NCBI GenBank assembly: GCA_015501585.1
Contig: JADNRY010000101.1
Span: 140,290-204,289 of the forward strand
Source: Rhodocollybia butyracea
Lineage: Eukaryota; Basidiomycota; Agaricomycetes; Agaricales; Omphalotaceae
Length of the DNA: 64,000 nucleotides
Direction of reading: 5' to 3'
The position numbers and the translations under genes were made by a program. Below the pieces are notes generated by a model that was not told the origin of the DNA, did no database searches, and worked only from the letters and a program-made list of their open reading frames with translations. This document shows, piece after piece, positions 22,921 through 34,842 of the stretch. Numbering within the stretch: the stretch's first letter is position 1; each line of letters opens with the position of its first letter.

Positions 22921-24040
22921 GTTAATGAGACTGCAGGTGCAAGGAGCTGGTCGGAAGCCTCAGTGGCAGTAAGGGCATTGAGAAGTGGTACAACTGGATG
23001 GAATGGTCAATGTCTTTGCCGTTTTCGAAGTCTATCCATATGTCAGGTCACGGCAGACTCTGACGCGTACCTTCTCTCTAGGCGTGCTTAATTCTCTCAT
23101 TGAGGATCTGGAACCCGAGGACGTCCCGTGGCCAAAAAGCGTAGAAATCTTCCTCAATCCGATTACAGAACAAAGGTTATCTACAGCCATCACCAGCAGC
23201 GTACTTTTCCAAGACCTCATTGGGCTTTGCCGTCGCCGTCCACCAACACTCACAACCTCTGCATCAGCGCACAGCTCAACCTCACGTGCGTGCGCACGTT
23301 CAAATCACCTTGTAACTCCTCCCGTCTTACGGTCCTCCAAACTCTCCCTATCTGGCTCTTACCCCGTACATCTTCTCTCAAGATCCCAGGTTCAGCTTCA
23401 TCTTTCCCCCTCCAAGAATTATCCCACTGACACATATCGGTACCCCTGCCCCCCTGCATCCGCGTATTTGCATTCCTACAAAGCTCCGACGTCGCTAGCT
23501 CTCTGATATGCTGATGCAATCTACCAATGGGTATGTACGCTACACACATTTCTTCTCTCTTATCATTTATGTACAACTCTTACAAACTCTTCTTTATCTT
23601 CGCAGTCCCATCGTAGCAACGATAATTCTCTCCTCGAAACCTTACTGTCCCTCCGCATCGGCAGTAGCCATATCCTCAACCTCATCTCCTCCCATTGAAT
23701 GCAGAGGCAACTTTTCCATCACTGCCACAACCAACAACGCACCGTTAACTCTCACATTCCCTGCCACTCCGCCTCTCTGCAACCTCCAGCTCAAGGCCTT
23801 CTCCTCGCTTTCTCCATATCACGTTGCCCAAGACATACGAAGGAGCGTTCGAGGTGGAGACGAACATGGCAAGTACGTTTGTGGCATTGCAGGATGATTT
23901 CGGGATTGGAAATGGAAGCAACAGGTCGGTTGGGCGGAGGCTGGGTTTCGAGGTGGATAATGAAGTTGGGAAGAAGGATGGATTTCGTCTACGGATGAGG
24001 GAAGATGGCGCGGAAATGTTAAGGTGGTGACTTCTATGGC
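22921..24040 (+). pseudogene. Degenerate F-box/leucine-rich gene
   Basis: From GGTTAATGAGACTGC it matches the F-box gene at 57268 onward, including the protein stretch LNSLIEDLEPEDVPW (LNSLVEDLEPEDVPW at 57.5 kb). The N-terminal F-box is missing, lost at about 22920. The frame breaks after about 23240. An intron-like GGGTATGTACG...CGCAG stretch lies near 23529-23606, followed by the ECRGNFSITATTNNAPLTL exon shared with 18.6 kb. This is the F-box side of copy A of the DUF6699/F-box duplication. Confidence 0.6.
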
Positions 24041-24190
24041 GCCTGTAACACTTACGTTGTAGGCTGTAGGCCGTAGCAGTCGGTGTAAGTTTGGAAAGGC
24101 CTGGTGAATATCCGTGCATCATGATAATTTGGTGCAGTTTCCTACTGTACATAGGTATTACGATCGCATTTGACTTTGTGAATTGTCTGT

Positions 24191-24562
24191 TCACAAGTTG
24201 AACCCATCCTTGCTACAGTCCTGCAGCTCATCGTCACCTCTATTTTCCCATTCCTTCCGTTCCTCTATACTAAGATCAGTGGCTTCTTCTGGGGACTTCA
24301 GCCATACTAGAATATCATCTAGATCTCCGATGATATTGTTCCATTGCAACACTAACCGAGTGTACGTTGTAACGTCGTGTAGTTGACCGATTGGGCCAGC
24401 GCGTGATAGAGAAGGATAGTATGTATAGCTTTCGATATGCTTTCGAGTGCGATGGTGCGCGTGCTCTTGTCTAATAAATCGAATTGAGCATGAACCAACA
24501 AAGTTGAAAAATGTAACGACTAGCAGATACATTAGGGAACACGAACAACATGCAGTGGTCAC
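24191..24562 (-). CDS. Hypothetical small protein with one membrane segment
   Basis: A 123-codon frame. A hydrophobic N-terminal segment (YLLVVTFFNFVG) is followed by an acidic, Trp-containing C-terminus (DDILVWLKSPEEATD). No family recognised. It could be the last exon of a larger minus-strand gene reaching toward 26 kb, where short frames with a membrane-like run (TAIGASSTSIFFLAL at about 25.35 kb) occur. Confidence 0.3.
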   Translation of the reverse strand: MTTACCSCSLMYLLVVTFFNFVGSCSIRFIRQEHAHHRTRKHIESYTYYPSLSRAGPIGQLHDVTTYTRLVLQWNNIIGDLDDILVWLKSPEEATDLSIEERKEWENRGDDELQDCSKDGFNL

Positions 24563-26203
24563 TATACCAGTACCAGAAGAGAGCGTAGAGACTGGGAGCT
24601 GTCTCCTCCTTGACCCTAGGTTATACGCCCAACGTTATCGACCATAATCTAGACTTTTATCTGCTCCATCTGTTCCGAATACCCTTTTAATCGGGCTCTT
24701 TACGTTTCAAAGTACAGAACGAGTACTCGGGTGAGATGTAGGTCACTGTCTGTTGACATATATCGATGAAGAAGGAGGTTGAGATCGCTGAGATCCATGG
24801 GCCTCAAAGACTTAGAGACTGCACAATCAACGGTGTCGATACGGGCAAAATTTGCCCTTACTAGAACCCACGGGCATGGTCGCAATGGTAACCGCGGAGC
24901 TAGGAGACGTGGAGCGAGGAGTCTTGCAGTGACTGACTGGAGCCAAAAACCGAATCCCCGCCTGAGAGATTATGTTAGCGATGATTGGAGGTACATGATT
25001 GCTATCCGAAGATCGAATATAAGTAGATGAAGGGGATGGGATGTATGTAGCCGTATGAGTAGATGTCGAGCTGTACGATCTCGAACGAGAAAAGAACTTG
25101 CAATTGGAAGTTGAACCTTGAAGCTTGAAGGGGATGCCGGGAAGGTTTAGAGTCGAGTCAGACTGCAAGGGGTGGTTATAACAATCTATCTTGCGATCGG
25201 GAGGTCGAGATGAAAAGGCTTGGAGATCTCAGGGCGTTGGTTTAGTGTGGGCGAGTGATAACGATAATGGGTTGTCCGTCGTGCATTGGACAAGTATCTG
25301 ATGAGCCCTTGAGCGACGACATTGAAAGGGACGGGAAACGAACGCATCAAGGGCTAAGAAAAAGATGGAGGTGGAGGAAGCGCCAATGGCAGTGGAATAC
25401 CAATGATTAACATACGACCTTTTTGTGTGATACACCCAGGAAAACCGACTCTAGGACGACAGCATCGACTGCTGATCCTCGTGTACACACAAACCCATCC
25501 GTGCATCTAGGCTCCATGTTTTGTCTTCTGTACCCATATCCATGCTCCGTGTTCTGTCTTCTGTACCCAGTTCTCGAGCTTGGTGTTGTCGCTATGTTCT
25601 GTGCTGGAAAAGCCTGTGACCAGCATGAGATATTTTTTGAGGGTGAGGGCGGTGGCGGTTGTGAAAAACACTGAGGTTGCGGCCGGCGGGTTCATTTGTC
25701 GGATTAGACAAATTCCTGCAAGATCGTAGTGACGTTGACGCAAGAACATGGTAGCAATGCAAAGACGCAAGCTCAACGGCGACTCTGGGCAGGGATATTG
25801 AGCACTTGAACATTGGAAATGTTGAAGCTTGAACCTGTAAGCTGTAACAATGGTGCGATGCTTTGTTTTGCCAACACGGATGTATCTCACACGGCGGTCA
25901 CTATGTATGACTTCGCCAAGAAAGCGCAGACTTGATACCATTTGAACTGTCATATTAGTATAAATTATGAAAGCCCCCGGCACTAACAACCTGCCTTGAG
26001 GCCAAAAGGTTCGCCAAGAACCTGGATTGCTATACGCAAGTTACTGTTTGTAGCCAATGTGAGCCAATGACATGATACATACGCTATCTCCGAGGTTCAC
26101 ATGACACAGATCTCCATTCAATCCACGATCTGTATAAGGCCAATCGCGTGCGAAATCGATGGGTAATGAAATTGTTTGCGATTGCTCCTTAACTTCCCCC
26201 ATC
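24563..26203. other. Intergenic or decayed minus-strand gene
   Basis: Only short overlapping minus-strand frames (24827-25168, 25229-25435, 25507-25989) without a recognisable family. A direct repeat CCATGCTCCGTGTTCTGTCT / CCATGTTTTGTCT with TCTGTACCCA sits at 25514-25569. The last about 150 bp should hold the promoter of the NACHT gene. Confidence 0.3.
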
Positions 26204-29200
26204 ATGTCGCAACCTCAGCGTTCACGAAAACGAGATAAGCTCCGTAATTTCTTTCACTTGGGCTCATCGCGAGCGGCATCGCCGGACCCGTCCACAGGTA
26301 CGTTGATGACTAGATAAGCCCAGTTACATACTAAATCGACTCGAGGATCCCGACCTGAATCGCCATCTCCATGGAAGATGGCATCCAGTGGTGCACAGCT
26401 TGTGCTCAGTGGCTTGGATAGGTGCTTGGATGGCGTACCGATTGCAAGTAATGTAGTCAAAGCGGTAAATGTTCTCATCGAGATTGCCAACGTGCGTAGC
26501 GTGAACATCATGGGCGCAATATTTATATTGAATATTGGATAGACTGTGAAAGATAACAACGAGGATCTTTCACAGCTTTGTGATCTCGTGAAGAGCCGTC
26601 TGGAAACTGTGGATTCTAAACTTGAGGCAACCAAGGTGTCCTCGTGCGTATCATGTTCAGCTACTACATTGATGTCTAAAAACTTGTTTACAGGGATTTA
26701 CAATCTAGCGCTGAAGCCTTTGCAAAGTTTGTCACGTAGCTGCTCATCAGTTGGCCTGAATAATAAACTTTGGATAGGTTGCTCGGAGACAAGCTTGACG
26801 CCATGCAAGACATTCGTGGCAGACAAACATGGAAAGCTGTTCTTCAAAGTTCCGACAACAGAGCCAAAATTGCGCAGTTTTTGAAGGAGATCCAGGAACA
26901 GACGACTACATTCCAAGTCAGTGGTTGTAGTATCTCATTGTCGTCTGTACTAAAGAATTATCCCCCAGTTGGAAATCTCGATGTGCATTGAACGGAACCT
27001 GGAAGGTATCAAAGGCAGTATTGACGTACGTCGAAGCATCTAGCCTGGATCGATTGAGCTAATGCACAGGATAGCGGTTGCTCTTGAACAATTGGGTTCA
27101 CTCTGACCATGCACAATGGAATATATCTCCCACAGACATTGAGCCGGGGTCCATTGATCAAAGTATATGCACAGATGGAACCCGTGTTTCCGTGCTTGAG
27201 AAAATAATGACCTGGGCTTCTGACCCAACTTCATCACCTGTGTTTTGGATGGATGGAGAGGGTGGCTCCGGAAAATCAACTATTTCTCGGACCATCGCAC
27301 ATTACTTTGATACCACAAAGGGTCTTCCACATCCAATTACCTTTTTCTGCTCTCGCAAATTCCATGATGCAAGACAACAAGTTTTCATTGTACCAACCAT
27401 TGTATACCAGCTGTGCTGGCAGTCAAGAGCCTTTTCATCTGCTCTTTGTCATATGCCAACTGAGTTGGCTATGAAAAATCTCTCAAAACAAATGAGTGAC
27501 CTATTTGTCCAACCATGGAAGGAGGCCAGACAGTCCCGCTCCCCTGATCTTCCACCTGTGCTTATCATTGTGGATGCACTTGACGAGGTTGAGGGGGAGG
27601 GCGGGTTCAAATTTCTTGAAATGCTGTTGGAAACACTGGCATTACAAAAGCAGCATTTACAGGGTATCAAGTTTTTGATCACCAGCAGGCCTGATCCACA
27701 GTTGAAGAAACTCTGTGGGTCACTCTCCTCTGATGCAGTGTGTGAGCTGTACACCATTCCCAAAGAAGAGGTGGAAAAGGATATTCTCAAATACCTTGAG
27801 AGTGAAATGCATGATTTGAGAAGTAGTGATGATAAGAACATTCTGGTGGACATCTCAAAGAAGGCTGATGGGCTGTTTATTGCAGCAGCTACTGCTATCC
27901 GGTACTGTAAACAAGGCAGTCGGTTTACTAGGTCTGAACAACTGCGCTTCCTCAAAGAGCTTGTTGGGAGTTGGTCCAACAATGACAGAGGCATGGATTT
28001 GGTGGATAACATGTACCAACAGGTGTTGGCAGATCTGTTTATCAGTGTGCATGACATCCCGGATGCATTTAATTCCCGACGAGATATACTTCATTCAATA
28101 CTCTGCACAGAGGAGCGAGTATCTGTAGAAGCGCTCGCAGAAATGCTTAGCCAAGATTTGAGAAACATTGAAGAGATTCAAGAGACAATTGCCAAAGTGT
28201 TGGAATGCCTTCATGCTGTCTTAAGGATTTCAAATGGAAAAATTGAATGGTACCACACATCATTCTTGGACTTCATGTTCAGCAAAAAGCGTTCCAATTT
28301 GGTCTATCGGAAACAGCAGATTGACTTACATTGCGACATAGACAGCCAGCATAAATTCCTCGCTCGCCGCTGCTTCCAAGTGATGCAGTCATCCCTTAGA
28401 TTCAATATATGCAGCCTGGAATCTTCTTTCATCCCTGACAATGAAGTAGAGAACCTTGCAGAACGGGTACACAAGGAGATCAGTGAAGGACTTGTTTATA
28501 CATGCCTATACTGGGCGAACCATTTGACATCTGGTCAATACAATCAACCTGACCGGAACAAAGTCAAGAAGGAGCTTGAAAACTTCCTGAGAAACCAACT
28601 CTTGTTCTGGATTGAGGCAATGAGCTTGCTGAAGGAAAGTTCACGGTGTGGAGCAGCTTTAAGCAACATTCGCCGGTGGCTTAAAAATGTAAGTAGACCA
28701 GGTTTAAATGTGGCATATTTGAACTTACAGAGATCTAGGCAGAAAAGGAGCAGCAGTTATTGTCAGATGCCTATGATGCAGTTAGATTGACATTGTCTTT
28801 CTTCGCGCATCCTACAAGCAACTACACAGCACATCTGTATATATCATCTTTGGCCGGAAGCTCACCTGGGTCAAAGCTATTAACACATTGGAGGAATCAA
28901 TTTCGGGATATTCCACTGATCGAGTTCAATGGTACAGCGGAAGTAGAGTTGATGAGCATGACAGGACACACAAAAGAGGTTACATCAGTGGCATTCTCTC
29001 CAGATAGCCAGCAGATTGTGTCCGGGTCAGGTGACAACACTGTGAGGATTTGGGATGGGCAGTCTGGCAGGGAAATCCAAAGGTTGGAGGGCCACACTGG
29101 GCTGGTCACATCAGTGGCATTCTCTCCTGATAGCCAGCACATTGTGTCTGGGTCAGATGACAAGACTGTGAGGATTTGGGATAGGCAGTCTGGCAGGGAA

Positions 29201-31600
29201 ATTCAAAGGTTGGAGGGCCACACTGCCTGGGTCACATCAGTGGCATTCTCTCCTGATAGCCAGCAGATTGTGTCTGGGTCATCTGACAAGACTGTGAGGA
29301 TTTGGGATAGGCAGTCTGGCAGGGAAATCCAAAGGTTGGAGGGCCACACTGGGCCGGTCACATCAGTGGCATTCTCTCCTGATAGCCAGCACATTGTGTC
29401 TGGGTCATATGACAACACTGTGAGGATTTGGGATAGGCAGTCTGGCAGGGAAATTCAAAGGTTGGAGGGCCACACTGACTGGGTCACATCAGTGGCATTC
29501 TCTCCTGATAGCCAGCAGATTGTGTCTGGGTCAGGTGACAGCACTGTGAGGATTTGGGATGGGCAGTCTGGCAGGGAAATCCAAAGGTTGGAGGGCCACA
29601 CTGGGCCGGTCACATCAGTGGCATTTTCTCCTGATAGCCAGCAGATTGTGTCTGGGTCAGATGACAAGACTGTGAGGATTTGGGATAGGCAGTCTGGCAG
29701 GGAAATCCAAAGGTTGGAGGGCCACACTGACTGGGTCACATCAGTGGCATTCTCTCCTGATAGCCAGCAGATTGTGTCTGGGTCAAGGGACCAGACTGTG
29801 AGGATTTGGGATGCACAGTCTGGTAAAGAAATCCAGAGGTTGGAGGGCCACACTGGGCCAGTCACATCAGTGGCATTCTCTCCTGATAGCCAGCACATTG
29901 TGTCCGGGTCAGATGACAACACTGTGAGGATTTGGGATAGGCAGTCTGGCAGGGAAATTCAAAGGTTGGAGGGCCACACTGACTGGGTCACATCAGTGGC
30001 ATTCTCTCCTGATAGCCAGCAGATTGTGTCTGGGTCACGTGACAACACTGTGAGGATTTGGGATAGGAAGTCTGGCAGGGAAATCCAAAGGTTGGAGGGC
30101 CACACTGACTTGGTCACATCAGTGGCATTCTCTCCTGATAGCCAGCAGATTGTGTCTGGGTCAGATGACAAGACTGTGAGGATTTGGGATAGGCAGTCTG
30201 GCAGGGAAATTCAAAGGTTGGAGGGCCACACTGACTGGGTCACATCAGTGGCATTCTCTCCTGATAGCCAGCAGATTGTGTCTGGGTCATCTGACAACAC
30301 TGTGAGGATTTGGGATAGGAAGTCTGGCAGGGAAATCCAAAGGTTGGAGGGCCACACTGACTTGGTCACATCAGTGGCATTCTCTCCTGATAGCCAGCAG
30401 ATTGTGTCCGGGTCAGATGACAAGACTGTGAGGATTTGGGATAGGCAGTCTGGCAGGGAAATTCAAAGGTTGGAGGGCCACACTGACTGGGTCACATCAG
30501 TGGCATTCTCTCCTGATAGCCAGCAGATTGTGTCTGGGTCATCTGACAAGACTGTGAGGATTTGGGATAGGCAGTCTGGCAGGGAAATCCAAAGGTTGGA
30601 GGGCCACACTGGGCCGGTCACATCAGTGGCATTCTCTCCTGATAGCCAGCACATTGTGTCCGGGTCAGATGACAACACTGTGAGGATTTGGGATAGGCAG
30701 TCTGGCAGGGAAATCCAAAGGTTGGAGGGCCACCCTGGGCCGGTCACATCAGTGGCATTCTCTCCTGATAGCCAGCACATTGTGTCTGGGTCATATGACA
30801 ACACTGTGAGGATTTGGGATAGGCAGTCTGGCAGGGAAATCCAAAGGTTGGAGGGCCACCCTGGGCCGGTCACATCAGTGGCATTCTCTCCTGATAGCCA
30901 GCAGATTGTGTCTGGGTCATATGACAACACTGTGAGGATTTGGGATAGGCAGTCTGGCAGGGAAATCCAAAGGTTGGAGGGCCACACTGAGCCGGTCACA
31001 TCAGTGGCATTCTCTCCTGATAGCCAGCAGATTGTGTCTGGGTCATATGACACGACTGTGAGGATTTGGGATGGGCAGTCTGGCAGGGAAATCCAAAGGT
31101 TGGAGTGCCACACTGACTGGGTCACATCAGTGGCATTCTCTCCTGATAGCCAGCAGATTGTGTCTGAGTCAGATGACAACACTGTGAGGATTTGGGATAG
31201 GCAGTCTGGCAGGAAAATCCAAAGGTTGAAGGACCATACCGGCAAAGCCACGTCAGTGGCACTCTCTCCTGATAACCAGCTGATTGTGTCTGGGTCAGAC
31301 GACCAAACCATGGCCATATGGGACGGTATTCAAAGTCCCCTTGAAAAAAACAATTCTGCCAACCAGTCCCTATATACATTCACAAAATATCCACTCTCAT
31401 GGTGCATTAGCCAAGACTCTTGGTTAGTATCTGTTTCTGATTCTGCACCGCTCCTGTGGCTTCCTAGCTATCTCCATCCTGGACTTTACACCCCCTCAAC
31501 TTCTCTCATTATACACCGTAATGGCACCAGCAAAGTGTCATTTGCTAATTCTAAACTTGGGATCCACTGGGCTGATTGCTACACTCCTCAATATGACTGA
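26204..31600 (+). CDS. NACHT-WD40 STAND protein (fungal NLR-like)
   Basis: The ATG at 26204 opens a short exon (MSQPQRSRKRDK..) typical of these genes. Several small exons follow: 26204-26297, 26346-26491, 26543-26635 and others to about 27000, encoding a helical N-terminal domain. A long exon (about 27071-28688) holds the NACHT ATPase, with Walker A GEGGSGKST (about 27253) and Walker B VLIIVDALDE (about 27560). After an intron at 28689-28738 (phase 0, LKN to AEKEQQ) comes a linker and 19 WD40 repeats (28964-31325), then a tail ending YTPQYD. The total is about 1,670 residues. STAND proteins act as signal-operated switches; fungal relatives with near-identical WD40 repeats (Podospora HET-D/E/R) control non-self recognition. 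No stop or frameshift was seen. The introns at about 26636-27070 are inferred and need transcript support. Confidence 0.85.
28964..31325 (+). repeat. 19 WD40 repeats in exact 126-bp register
   Basis: The unit is 42 codons: GHTxxVTSVAFSPDSQ, then IVSGSxDxTVRIWD. Starts fall every 126 bp from 28964 to 31232 without any indel. Units 2-17 are almost identical, except for the residues after GH (GL, AW, GP, DW, DL, EP), the residue after SGS (G, D, S, Y, R) and the residue before TVRIWD (N, K, S, Q, T). Units 9-13 alternate two types, giving a 252-bp higher-order repeat. The first and last two units are diverged. Confidence 0.95.
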
Positions 31601-31739
31601 CCCTCCGATGATTCATGAGCTGTGTTACTGTAGTATGTAATATGCTTATCCATGTTTTACAGTAGGCTTCTAGTAACACTGCTAAGCGCAAGTTGTACCA
31701 GAGGTTCTAGCTACTCGACTGATCTCATAAGTGAAACCC
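31601..31739. other. 3' flank of NACHT gene
   Basis: A short non-coding gap between the stop of the NACHT gene and the second duplication copy. Nothing notable. Confidence 0.4.
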
Positions 31740-31975
31740 ACGATCCAAATAGGTGACTCGGAGTCTATGTGCCCGGGGAGGTCACCCGGAAGAGGAAGAG
31801 TAGATCGATGAGCCCGTAGGGGATGGCATTAATTGCAAAAAGTAAAATTGAGAACTGTCCGTGGTAGATGGGCAGTTGCCATGTTTGAGAACCAAACTCG
31901 CTTGCCATTGTGTCGTCGGAAGAACATCGCGCCTGGCCTGCCAAAAAAGTGCATTTTGAGATACTGGAGGACATT
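31740..31975 (-). pseudogene. DUF6699-like gene fragment (5' end only)
   Basis: On the minus strand it matches the first about 75 codons of the gene at 20243-20884 (ATGCACTT, GCGATGTTCTTCC, CATGGCAACTGCCCA, GCCATCCCCTAC, ending at GCACATAG). Frame breaks are present, and everything after the Ser-rich head is gone. It is the truncated end of duplication copy B. Confidence 0.7.
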
Positions 31976-33800
31976 AAGGAAAATGGGTTAATTTTATAAG
32001 GAATATTAATAAACGTCGGGACAGTGCATATCTTAACAGCACTTCAAAAATTGAGCTCTGTCCGTTCCTGGATACATCATAGACCGCTTCCCGTGCTGCG
32101 CATTGTTTCTTGAAAGACGCACGAGCAGTATGCAGGGCGAGTCATCTGGAGTGATACAAGGTTGTCCAACTTGGGGATGCAGATCGCGGAAAGATCTGAT
32201 TGAATCAGTCTCAAACTCCAAGAGTATCCCAACGATCAAATAAATGCAAGGGCGGGGCACTGGCTAGTGATCCAATGAATTACAGCCATCCTTACCATTT
32301 TAAGCACAAGTCCAGGGATGAATCATGAATCTTATCTTTGGGGGAGCTCACCGCAGTACGCCGTGGAGATTAGTCAGTGGGATTAGATAGATACTTAGTT
32401 GTGTTGTAGAGCGGATCCCAGAATGAAACAAGGATTGAAAGACAATTACGAGTATTGGTGTCGCGTCTACAGGTTTTGAACACTGATTCAGAGGGGTGGT
32501 GTAACTTGATATACGCATGTGCTTTGACAAAGATCACTGCATGATGGATGAAATACAAGAGGGCTTTTGGTGTACAGCAGTGATGGAGCAATTTTTGCCA
32601 AAGAAATTCAGACTGGACAGCGGTGGCACAACGGCGAACTGCCCTCGATAGACAGAGCTTTGACGGTCCATAGCTGTCCCACATGCTTCATGCATGCAGC
32701 TCAGTCTATCCTTGCGTGAAAGCTAAAAGAAGGATCTGGTGAACTTGTGTTGAACGAAATATGTTCTACGACGGTGGCTCTGAATGGTTAATCGGAAGTT
32801 TCTACGTGCAAGTGGCAGAAGCGCTGACCATCGGGTACCCAGTACACTAGTGCCACACAAGGGAATGGTGGATGTGATGGTGGTACCGTTTTAACAACAG
32901 ATGAGTCCAAACACTAAGGTTATGAATTAATTGATTCTGACTCGTTCCTTCGCCACTCCGGTAATGCGCCTCCAAATAACCCAACCCAAGACCCAACCGC
33001 AACCAGTTACTTGTGGCTAGGAGAAAAATATTTTTTTGCGGTGGCTAATTATAAAGTCAAAGACGGTAAAAGGATCTTACTGGAAGGCCAACCGCTAACC
33101 AAACATTTCAGTCTTCAAACCTAGTTCAAACTCGGGGCATCGGTGTGTTAACTCTAGATTGGAATTCTCATGAAGTCCTTTCGGTTGTATCTCACTCTGG
33201 TCCAGAGCTCAAGCCGAATACCCAGTTTCCACAGTACCTAGTGTGATCGCAGTCAATGCAGCCAATTTCGTCCTCCGCCAGCCATCAGCATGAGAGAAAA
33301 AGGATGACAGAAACAAAGTATAGTAGAAAATTGACTTGAAATTGACGCCATCTTTTATGAGCTCTTATGAGTTCGAAGCAAGTTCAAAGTTTGATACCGA
33401 AAAAAGACTTGGAGATGATTTTTAATGCCAGTATAATGTTGACTGCTAGCTTTCTAATTTCAAGCTTCAAGGTTTGTTCTACGCTAGCTCGAGCGTTGTT
33501 CTTGGCACTTGCCCAATTCTTGAAACCGTTATTCAATAGACGGGCCGGAAATCAATTGCACGTGGTCTTGCCTCTGGCTGAGGCTGTGCCACCTTTTTCG
33601 TCTCTTTTCCGTCTCTCTTCCCGATGCCCATCTAGACCCTGCTCTCAAGCTCAAGACTGTTGTACTGATATTTTAACGCGTTATATTACTGTTGGCACTT
33701 TGAAGTCTGACCTCGACTTTCGTTCCTGGGCTCGTTCACTTTTCCTTTGCAACAACGATGATTAGTTGATGTATAGCTGCACCTACTGGATATCATATGG
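31740..33800. repeat. Segmental duplication, copy B
   Basis: It corresponds to 20690-22860 in the same orientation, about 11 kb apart. Shared blocks are scattered over the whole length, with indels. The order DUF6699 fragment, intergenic region, F-box gene is the same as in copy A, so the whole gene pair was duplicated. The NACHT gene ends 140 bp before this copy. Confidence 0.75.
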
Positions 33801-33993
33801 TCTGTTTTATCCCTCCGTGCTTTTACGCTGTGAGAAGGCGTTGTGAGTCTGATGTATTTTAAAATTTTCCTGCTTGTATTGCTCACTTGAACGCGATTAG
33901 ACATTTGAAGCTTACGGTCCTTTCGAAACCAAAGTTCTGTTCATCAATTCCAGTTACACGTTACACCCCCACACTATAATCCACCTCCTTGCA

Positions 33994-34110
33994 GTGCCCC
34001 GCTCCGAACTCTGCCATCTAGCTACCAAAACCAACCGATTCCAGAACAACCCCAATGGTCATCCGCACAACTGCCTCAAAACCCACTTCGACACCCATCT
34101 AGCCCTCACA
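33994..34110 (+). pseudogene. F-box gene, 5' exon piece (split by transposons)
   Basis: After a likely acceptor TTGCAG at 33993, the frame reads AVPRSELCHLATKTNRFQ and ends THLALT at 34110. This is the coiled region that precedes the F-box in many Agaricomycete F-box proteins (the HLALxSP start). It is followed not by the F-box but by the transposon nest. The 34-nt piece 50185-50218 and the sequence from 57104 supply SPLRHSHC, then ELISEIFIAWLPSHC, a good F-box core. The upstream exon was not identified. Confidence 0.65.
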
Positions 34111-34842
34111 CCCAGTCAAAACCCACACTGGGCTGATCTGGGCATTTGGCGTATATCTGAGTAGGTCTGTGTCTGTCCGTGTATCAACTGTGTATAGCTG
34201 GCAATTTTTTTTTCAATTCAATCTCAAATCTATTGGTCAGAAATTCATGCAGAACGGTCTCTAAGTTTGAGTTTGCGACTCAAGTACGCAGCAATAATAT
34301 GACTTTGGCGCTCGCCAGTGAAAAGCCGCACTGGCTGATCTGGTGCTAATCCGTGCCTGTCTGTGTTTGGTCTGTGTACAGCTGGCTAAATGTTTTTTCA
34401 ATTCAATCCCGAATCTATCGGTGGGAATCGAGTTTGCGCAAACTCAAGTCAACTGAACATGCAACCATACTTCGAGCAAGTTGGCACTTGCAAACATTTT
34501 TATCAAGCGGTGAACATGTGACATGATAAAGTTGAAAAAAAAATTCCGTCGCTCTTTCGTTTGCTCTTTCATTCTCTTCCTCTTTACCATCATCTGCAGG
34601 TTGTCTGTTTTCAAGATGTATTATTCAACAACTCCTCAACCCACTTTGGACTGTATAAACTTAAGAATGGATTTGTTGGGCTGGGTCATTCCCAAGGTGA
34701 GCTGTCCTACCTTTCCTTCAATGAATAATTTATTGAACTATTTTTTTTGATTAGCTCTTGTTAGCCTGTTGACGTTGTTGTGTGCCGGTATGCCGCATGC
34801 CATTGTTTTCATTAATTTCTGTGCATTCCAAAAGTGAGCTAT

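Noticed and set aside
24827..25989. A multi-exon membrane protein gene on the minus strand
   Set aside because: The short frames could not be linked by convincing splice sites and no family was recognised; left as a low-confidence intergenic note.
28897..31379. Long minus-strand ORFs opposite the WD40 array
   Set aside because: They are antisense shadows of the 126-bp repeat (a period divisible by three keeps all frames open).
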